Origin: Methanofollis sp.
Lineage (GTDB): Archaea > Halobacteriota > Methanomicrobia > Methanomicrobiales > Methanofollaceae
Direction: 5' to 3'
Length of the DNA: 5,395 bases
Assembly (NCBI GenBank): GCA_028696365.1
Contig: JAQVHG010000159.1
Location: 1 to 5,395, forward strand
Shown: positions 1-3,222 of the stretch, one piece after another
Layout: every line of letters begins with the position of its first letter
Numbering within the stretch: the stretch's first letter is position 1
The notes under the pieces: model-generated
What the model saw: only the letters and a program-made list of their open reading frames with translations
What the model was told of the DNA's origin: nothing
Databases searched by the model: none
Position numbers and translations under genes: made by a program

Positions 1-44
1 GCGGTGATGATTCTGTCATAATTGAGGCCCGGCACTTTGTTCAT
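1..44 (-). CDS. hicA: HicA-type mRNA interferase toxin, N-terminal fragment (cut by window edge)
   Basis: Fourteen complete codons are visible, reading MNKVPGLNYDRIIT, before the gene leaves the window. HicA toxins are small (roughly 60-80 residues) double-stranded-RNA-binding-fold ribonucleases that cleave mRNA and are neutralised by HicB. Their N-terminus usually has a (K/R)(L/V)P-G/x-L-x-x-x-x(V/I)I pattern, which this fits. The ATG at 42-44 overlaps the hicB stop codon in an ATGA, so the two are probably translationally coupled. The catalytic histidine (in the usual G-S-H motif) lies outside the window, so activity cannot be judged. The assignment rests on the short N-terminus plus the hicB neighbour. 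Confidence 0.72.
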   Translation of the reverse strand, partial: MNKVPGLNYDRIIT

Positions 45-244
45 ACCGCGCTCTCGATCTGCTCGGCATTCTCGCTCAGGACACAGTCGTCCTCGACCGT
101 CTCCAGGTAGAGGTCGATTGCCTCCCTGATATTGCGGAGTGCGTCTTCCCTGGTGTCGCCCTCGCTGATACACCCCGGAAGACTGGGGACATAGACGGTA
201 TACCCCCCTTCGTCGCTCGGTTCCAACACGACACGCAGTTTCAT
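41..244 (-). CDS. hicB: HicB-type antitoxin
   Basis: This 67-residue protein belongs to the compact HicB-like antitoxin family, which binds and inhibits the HicA ribonuclease in the cytoplasm. The family signature is clear: a first strand KLRVVLEP, then GGYTVYVPSLPGCISEGDT (about residues 14-32), then an amphipathic helix REDALRNIREAIDLYLE. The protein ends soon after the helix, so it lacks the ribbon-helix-helix or helix-turn-helix domain that longer HicB proteins use to repress their own promoter. I chose the ATG at 242-244 because a strong ribosome-binding site (GAGGAGTGA) sits just upstream and the family begins at this strand. An in-frame ATG at 329-331 would add 29 Arg/Pro-rich residues unlike the family. 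Antitoxin-first order with the ATGA overlap to hicA is a common HicBA arrangement. Confidence 0.92.
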   Translation of the reverse strand: MKLRVVLEPSDEGGYTVYVPSLPGCISEGDTREDALRNIREAIDLYLETVEDDCVLSENAEQIESAV

Positions 245-249
245 ACTTC

Positions 250-258
250 TCACTCCTC
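250..258 (-). promoter_or_regulatory. Ribosome-binding site of hicB
   Basis: GAGGAGTGA on the minus strand lies 5 bases before the ATG at 242-244 and complements the anti-Shine-Dalgarno tail of archaeal 16S rRNA. It decides the short start over the upstream in-frame ATG. Confidence 0.75.
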
Positions 259-265
259 GTCGGCG

Positions 266-275
266 GATATATACG
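266..275 (-). promoter_or_regulatory. Possible TATA box for hicBA
   Basis: A short AT stretch (minus strand CGTATATATC) sits in otherwise GC-rich DNA about 22-30 bases upstream of the hicB ATG. It could be a TATA element. However, archaeal transcription normally starts about 25 bases downstream of the box, which would put the start almost at the ATG and leave the ribosome-binding site untranscribed. The true promoter may therefore lie further upstream. The stretch with its flanks (CGGATATATACG on the plus strand) is an imperfect palindrome and could equally be an operator. Confidence 0.3.
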
Positions 276-310
276 TGCGGGTGTGGCGGGGTTCGCTCTT
301 TTCTGATCCG

Positions 311-690
311 CCGTCTGCCTCCCTCGGTCAATCTTCATGAGGAGGAGACCGAGGAGGATCAGGTGAGTGTTTTCCCATCATCCGCCGGGGGCGAGTGGTG
401 GGGGATGACTGAGAGGTGGACCTGGTGGGGGCTCATCTAATTTGGATCGAGTGTCTGCCGTCTGCTTCAATCTTCATGAATAGTGTATGGCCGTCTCTCA
501 CCGGGGGACGAGTGCCCCCGCTCCCCTGGCGTGGCGATAGGTGGGGGATGGCTGATGGTGATTGTCGATTGTTTCGGGGGTCTGCCGCTCCCTCCATTCG
601 CCATGAGGGGGGATCATGGGGCCGGGAGGCCCCGTGATCCCCCAGGACGGTGCGGGGGAGGAATAGGATGGATCTGGTGCGGGAGGCCCC
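311..690. repeat. Degenerate direct repeats, three weak copies
   Basis: Copies begin near 311, 458 and 583, each starting CCGTCTGC / TCTGCC-like and running to an ATGA(G/A) block. The first two share an exact 13-base match, TCAATCTTCATGA, 139 bases apart, followed in both by a (G)GGTGGGGGATG(A/G)CTGA block. The third is only loosely similar. The units are not evenly spaced, so this is an eroded duplication rather than a clean array. Confidence 0.4.
608..643 (+). repeat. 16-bp hairpin with GGGA (GNRA-type) loop
   Basis: The arms at 608-623 and 628-643 pair over 16 bases with a four-base GGGA loop, which fits the GNRA tetraloop class. The only non-Watson-Crick position is 617/634, a U-G wobble if the plus strand is transcribed but an A-C mismatch in the opposite transcript, so plus-strand RNA is favoured. 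No U-tract follows, so it is not a bacterial-type terminator. It could be part of a small RNA, a processing signal, or a protein-binding palindrome. Confidence 0.8.
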
Positions 691-807
691 GGCCCTCCCC
701 TGGCATGCCGTTCATTTCCCGGCCATCGACGCTCGTGAATCTCTTCAGGCCCGATACCAGGAGATCAATGCGCGATCTGATCCTGTCATGACGGCCTGGC
801 GGAAATC

Positions 808-826
808 AAAAAAATATATAAATATC
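808..826 (+). promoter_or_regulatory. Archaeal BRE/TATA promoter of the first beta-helix gene
   Basis: An AT-only island in GC-rich DNA contains a purine-rich BRE-like stretch followed by TATATAAA (815-822). It aligns with the promoter of the downstream paralogue: TATATAAATATC here against TATACAAATATT at 3119-3130, 10 of 12 identical. The box starts 105 bases before the ATG at 920. Initiation about 25-30 bases downstream would give a leader of roughly 75 bases. Confidence 0.75.
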
Positions 827-858
827 AAAATCCATTTTCGCGAATCTCACCAGATCGA

Positions 859-875
859 TGGGAACGGCGTTCCCA
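859..875 (+). repeat. Small perfect hairpin in the leader of the first beta-helix gene
   Basis: TGGGAAC and GTTCCCA form a 7-bp perfect stem around a GGC loop inside the predicted 5' untranslated region. A second, smaller stem (CGGC/GCCG with loop GAC, 883-893) follows, so the leader could fold as two stems just ahead of the ribosome-binding site at 907-914. The same stems are not preserved in the paralogue's leader. Confidence 0.5.
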
Positions 876-906
876 CCATACCCGGCGACGCCGTCATGCT
901 GCTGTC

Positions 907-914
907 GAGGAGGT
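907..914 (+). promoter_or_regulatory. Ribosome-binding site of the first beta-helix gene
   Basis: GAGGAGGT lies 5 bases before the ATG at 920-922. This strong site fixes the start immediately before a signal peptide. The frame stays open upstream to 650, but that extension would run through the promoter at 808-826 and bury the signal peptide internally. Confidence 0.85.
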
Positions 915-919
915 CTGAA

Positions 920-2842
920 ATGAATACGGTCCATTTTTCTGGAAAAAAAGGAGTGGTTTCTCTCGTTCTGCTCGCCGCCTTGATCATTCTCGTCCATCCG
1001 GTCGCCGCCGGTGAAGAGGGCGCAGGGCCGTCAGAGACGTGTTCGCCTGAGACGTGTCCGTCACTCCCGCCGCTTGAGAACTTCACGATCGTCCCCGCTT
1101 CCAAACTCAGCGTGTGGGAGTCCTTCACCGAGCCCATCGCGTGTGCAACAATTGTGATCCCCAAAAAGACCGCCCCGCCTCCGTGCACCCACCCAAGAGA
1201 CTGGTACGTCTCGCCGGTGCCAGGCACCGGCAACCCCCACGCCTATGAGAACCTCACCAGCCTCCTGGAGATCACCAACCTCGGTGCGGGCGACACCATT
1301 CACCTCTGGGGCGTGGAGGGTCACACCTACGAGGGCGGGATCGCCATCGACGCACCAGACGTGACGGTGAAACGCTGGGAGGGCTCGCCTGCACAACCGC
1401 TCGTCACCACCACCTCGCACACCACCCCCGCCTTCACCGTCACCGCCGACCACGCCACCTTCCTCGACCTTGACATCTCCGGCAACCGCCTGGAAAACGG
1501 CAACGGTGCTGGGGTCTATGCCATCGGAGATGTAAAAACCCCTCTGAAGGGCCTCACCATCCTTGACTGCACCTTTACCAGGAACACCGTTGAAGAGAAG
1601 AAATCATGCTGCGGTGCGGCCGACGCCGTTGGAGGGGATATAACATGCGGCGGTGCAGTCTTTGCCGAATATGTCGACGACATCCTGGTAGAAGGAACGA
1701 CATTCGCCGCCAACACCGCACTATGGGACGGCGGCGGGGTATGGTTTGAGAACTGCGATGATGCCACCATCACCACCACGTCCTTCATCAACAACACTGC
1801 AACAGAGGCCGGCGGCGGGGCACACCTTAGATGGTGCGAGAATGCCGCCGTCACCGCCTCCTCCTTCACCACCAACGCCGCCGGCCACAGCAGCGGCGGG
1901 GCACACTTTCTCTGGTGCGATCTCGCCACACTCACCGACCTCACCTTCACCGAGAACACCGCACAATGGTCAGGCGGCGGGGTAGAGATCTCAGGTTCCA
2001 ATAACGCCACGCTCACCAATCTCACTTTCATCGGGAACACCGCACAATTTGACGGCGGCGGTGCACACCTTACCAGGTGTGACGATGCCACCGTCACCAC
2101 CACGTCCTTCACCACTAACACCGCAAAATCCGGCGGCGGTGCAGACCTCATCTGGTGCGAGAATGCCACCATCTCCGCCACCACCTTCATCAACAATAGC
2201 GCATTAGGGAGCGACGGTGGACCGGGGAACGGCGGTGGGGCACACTTCATCTGGTGTGAGAATACCACCATCACCGCCACCTCTTTCATCGCCAACCTCG
2301 CACACTCCGACGGCGACGGGGTGTACATCATCTGGTGTGATGACGCCACCATCGTCAACTGCCGCTTCGACAACCTCCAGAACATCTTTGGATATGTTTC
2401 CACCGCCGTCCTCAACGCCACCCGCATGCCCGGCACAAACATCGCAGGCGGGCCGTATCTCGGCGGCAACCTCTGGCTCCAGGACCCTGAGCAGAACATC
2501 TCTGAGTGGGGTCCAGACGCCGACTTCGACGGGATCTGCGACCAGGCGCAGACCATCGAGACCTTCAGTACCGATCATCTCCCGCTGGTGTACGGCGGGG
2601 ACCGAGGTACCGTGCTGGTCCGCCCCTCGGCGTACGGCGGGTATGTCCATGTCGACGGCGTGAACACCACCCGGGCTGTCGATTCGTCCGCACCCTGTGC
2701 CGACGCCTTCTTCCTCCCGGCCGGCACCCACACCATCGAGGTGGTGGGAGCGACGACCTATGGTCGGGCGTCGGTCGAGGTCGCCGCAGGCACGACCGAA
2801 TCGGTGACCGTCGAGGTCGAGGAGGGTGATGTGGAGGGTTGA
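920..2842 (+). CDS. Secreted right-handed beta-helix (adhesin-like) protein with C-terminal PEGA-like domain
   Basis: The protein has 640 residues and no recognised gene name. Residues 1-30 form a Sec signal peptide: KK at 9-10, a hydrophobic core, then PVAA before the likely cleavage. Residues 31-90 are a linker with Cys41, 46, 75 and 89. Residues 91-188 (HPRDWYVS... to LDISG) form the N-terminal cap and first strands of a parallel beta-helix. Residues 244-489 carry about nine rungs of some 27 residues with the pattern GGGA...WC(D/E)(N/D)AT(I/V)...FxxN. Residues 494-543 end the helix in a NosD-like GGNLWL...DADFDGICDQ, whose DxDxDG loop may bind calcium. Residues 563-635 resemble PEGA (HVDGVNTT, FFLPAGTHTIEV). 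I count eleven N-glycosylation sequons, fitting an exported archaeal protein. There is no C-terminal membrane segment or sorting motif, so it is secreted or held non-covalently. The role is inferred as adhesion or surface binding; an enzyme of the beta-helix class is possible, but I see no catalytic motif. Confidence 0.88.
   Translation: MNTVHFSGKKGVVSLVLLAALIILVHPVAAGEEGAGPSETCSPETCPSLPPLENFTIVPASKLSVWESFTEPIACATIVIPKKTAPPPCTHPRDWYVSPVPGTGNPHAYENLTSLLEITNLGAGDTIHLWGVEGHTYEGGIAIDAPDVTVKRWEGSPAQPLVTTTSHTTPAFTVTADHATFLDLDISGNRLENGNGAGVYAIGDVKTPLKGLTILDCTFTRNTVEEKKSCCGAADAVGGDITCGGAVFAEYVDDILVEGTTFAANTALWDGGGVWFENCDDATITTTSFINNTATEAGGGAHLRWCENAAVTASSFTTNAAGHSSGGAHFLWCDLATLTDLTFTENTAQWSGGGVEISGSNNATLTNLTFIGNTAQFDGGGAHLTRCDDATVTTTSFTTNTAKSGGGADLIWCENATISATTFINNSALGSDGGPGNGGGAHFIWCENTTITATSFIANLAHSDGDGVYIIWCDDATIVNCRFDNLQNIFGYVSTAVLNATRMPGTNIAGGPYLGGNLWLQDPEQNISEWGPDADFDGICDQAQTIETFSTDHLPLVYGGDRGTVLVRPSAYGGYVHVDGVNTTRAVDSSAPCADAFFLPAGTHTIEVVGATTYGRASVEVAAGTTESVTVEVEEGDVEG
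1190..1483 (+). repeat. Duplicated helix-cap module, copy 1 (partner at 3739-4032)
   Basis: This encodes residues 91-188 of the first protein and aligns without gaps to residues 173-270 of the second; by my count 81 of 98 residues are identical. It is far better conserved than the segments on either side, which marks it as the shared core of the duplication or a target of gene conversion. Confidence 0.85.
1649..2386 (+). repeat. Intragenic beta-helix repeats of the first protein, about nine units
   Basis: Units of mostly 26-28 residues (about 81 bases) start at the GGG/GG triplets of residues 244, 271, 298, 326, 352, 379, 405, 438 and 465. The unit starting at 405 is longer because of a Gly-rich loop (SDGGPGN). 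The Cys of each rung falls at residues 279, 306, 333, 387, 413, 446 and 473. The rung between 333 and 387 has Ser360 at that place, and the first unit has none. FxxN Asn residues recur near the end of each unit, as expected for stacked turns. Confidence 0.88.
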
Positions 2843-2851
2843 TCGCCCTCC
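2833..2851 (+). terminator. Stem-loop across the stop codon, possible 3' end signal
   Basis: GGAGGG (2833-2838) and CCCTCC (2846-2851) can pair around a loop that contains the TGA stop codon. Downstream is a C/T-rich stretch to about 2882 (CTCTTATCTCTCCCCCT), but no real T-run, which archaeal termination normally uses. It is therefore a weak candidate and could instead stabilise the 3' end. Confidence 0.25.
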
Positions 2852-3110
2852 CCCTCAATCACAGACTCTTATCTCTCCCCCTACGATCATGTTCATCGCG
2901 TATGCCTGAGCCCTTCCTTTCATTGGCGAATGAGAGAGGGAGCGTGAAGGTCAGATCTCGTGAGTGGCATCTATTGTGGCCGGCAGATCCCTGGTCTTTC
3001 TCCGTGCGGTGCTGCGGATTCGATGGCCCGTGGGGATCTTGAATCCTGTTTTGGTCATCCTGAAAAAATAAATCGAACTTCAGATTTCATATGGGCATTT
3101 TATTGCTATG
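2843..3110. other. Intergenic region between the two paralogues
   Basis: About 270 bases before the second promoter. Short open frames here (for example 2839-3042) lack ribosome-binding sites and recognisable sequence. The left part is pyrimidine-rich and the right part, from about 3060, becomes AT-rich toward the promoter. The A-rich stretch at 3064-3069 would be a T-tract on the minus strand, but no minus-strand gene ends there. Nothing else is supported. Confidence 0.5.
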
Positions 3111-3111
3111 C

Positions 3112-3130
3112 GGTAAACTATACAAATATT
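3112..3130 (+). promoter_or_regulatory. Archaeal BRE/TATA promoter of the second beta-helix gene
   Basis: GGTAAAC (3112-3118), a BRE-like stretch, is followed by TATACAAA (3119-3126). The block aligns with the first gene's promoter, including the following ATATT/C-AAAA. The box starts 104 bases before the ATG at 3223, against 105 in the first gene, so both genes should have leaders of similar length, about 75 bases. Each gene thus seems to be its own transcription unit. Confidence 0.75.
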
Positions 3131-3209
3131 AAAATTAATTACCGCTAATTTATACGTGCCAACGGGAGCATCGGCATCTGATCGATGATGGCGGTGTCTT
3201 CTGGTTGTC

Positions 3210-3216
3210 GAGGAGG
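3210..3216 (+). promoter_or_regulatory. Ribosome-binding site of the second beta-helix gene
   Basis: GAGGAGG lies 6 bases before the ATG at 3223-3225. Another ATG at 3218 sits too close to this site and reads only ATG AAA TGA, so it is not the start. The surrounding TGTCGAGGAGG and TGAAATGAA blocks match the first gene. Confidence 0.85.
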
Positions 3217-3222
3217 CATGAA

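Larger units (their letters stand above)
245..810. other. Intergenic region without a convincing gene; degenerate GC-rich repeats
   Basis: No reading frame here has both a ribosome-binding site and a recognisable protein. Short open frames on the plus strand between about 416 and 791 encode low-complexity Arg/Gly/Pro-rich sequences and look accidental. What the stretch does hold is repetition: TCAATCTTCATGA occurs exactly at 328-340 and 467-479, each preceded by CCGTCTGC. A weaker third relative lies near 583-607. GGACCTGGTGGGG (419-431) is echoed by a near copy around 670-682, and CGGGAGGCCCC occurs at 623-633 and 680-690. A strong hairpin (608-643) sits within it. The region may be a decayed non-coding element, or may carry an unannotated RNA; the sequence alone does not settle this. 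Confidence 0.5.

Noticed and set aside
337..366. Nine-codon frame reading MRRRPRRIR with AGG/AGA codons, considered as a leader peptide.
   Set aside because: No ribosome-binding site or attenuator-like structure, and no plus-strand gene close downstream. A purine-rich stretch explains it.
416..791. Short overlapping plus-strand frames upstream of the surface genes.
   Set aside because: Composition is Arg/Gly/Pro/Trp-rich with no domain, no ribosome-binding site, and they cross the hairpin at 608-643.
650..919. In-frame 90-residue N-terminal extension of the first beta-helix gene.
   Set aside because: It runs through the TATA promoter and leader, would bury the signal peptide, has no ribosome-binding site that fits, and the paralogue has no counterpart. 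The ATG at 920 has a strong site and a signal peptide directly after it.
1649..2386. Regular repeats considered as a CRISPR array.
   Set aside because: The period is a multiple of three within one open frame, and the 'spacers' are as related as the 'repeats'. They are protein-level beta-helix rungs.
1516..2556. Long minus-strand open frame (346 codons) antisense to the first protein's repeats.
   Set aside because: Its repeated Cys-Ala-Pro-Pro-Pro-like units mirror the sense-strand GGGA...C repeats. It is an effect of GC-rich codon use, with no ribosome-binding site or recognisable fold.
3028..3056. Possible inverted repeat GATTC...GAATC between the paralogues.
   Set aside because: Only five bases pair firmly, with a long interrupted interior and no context. 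This is expected by chance.
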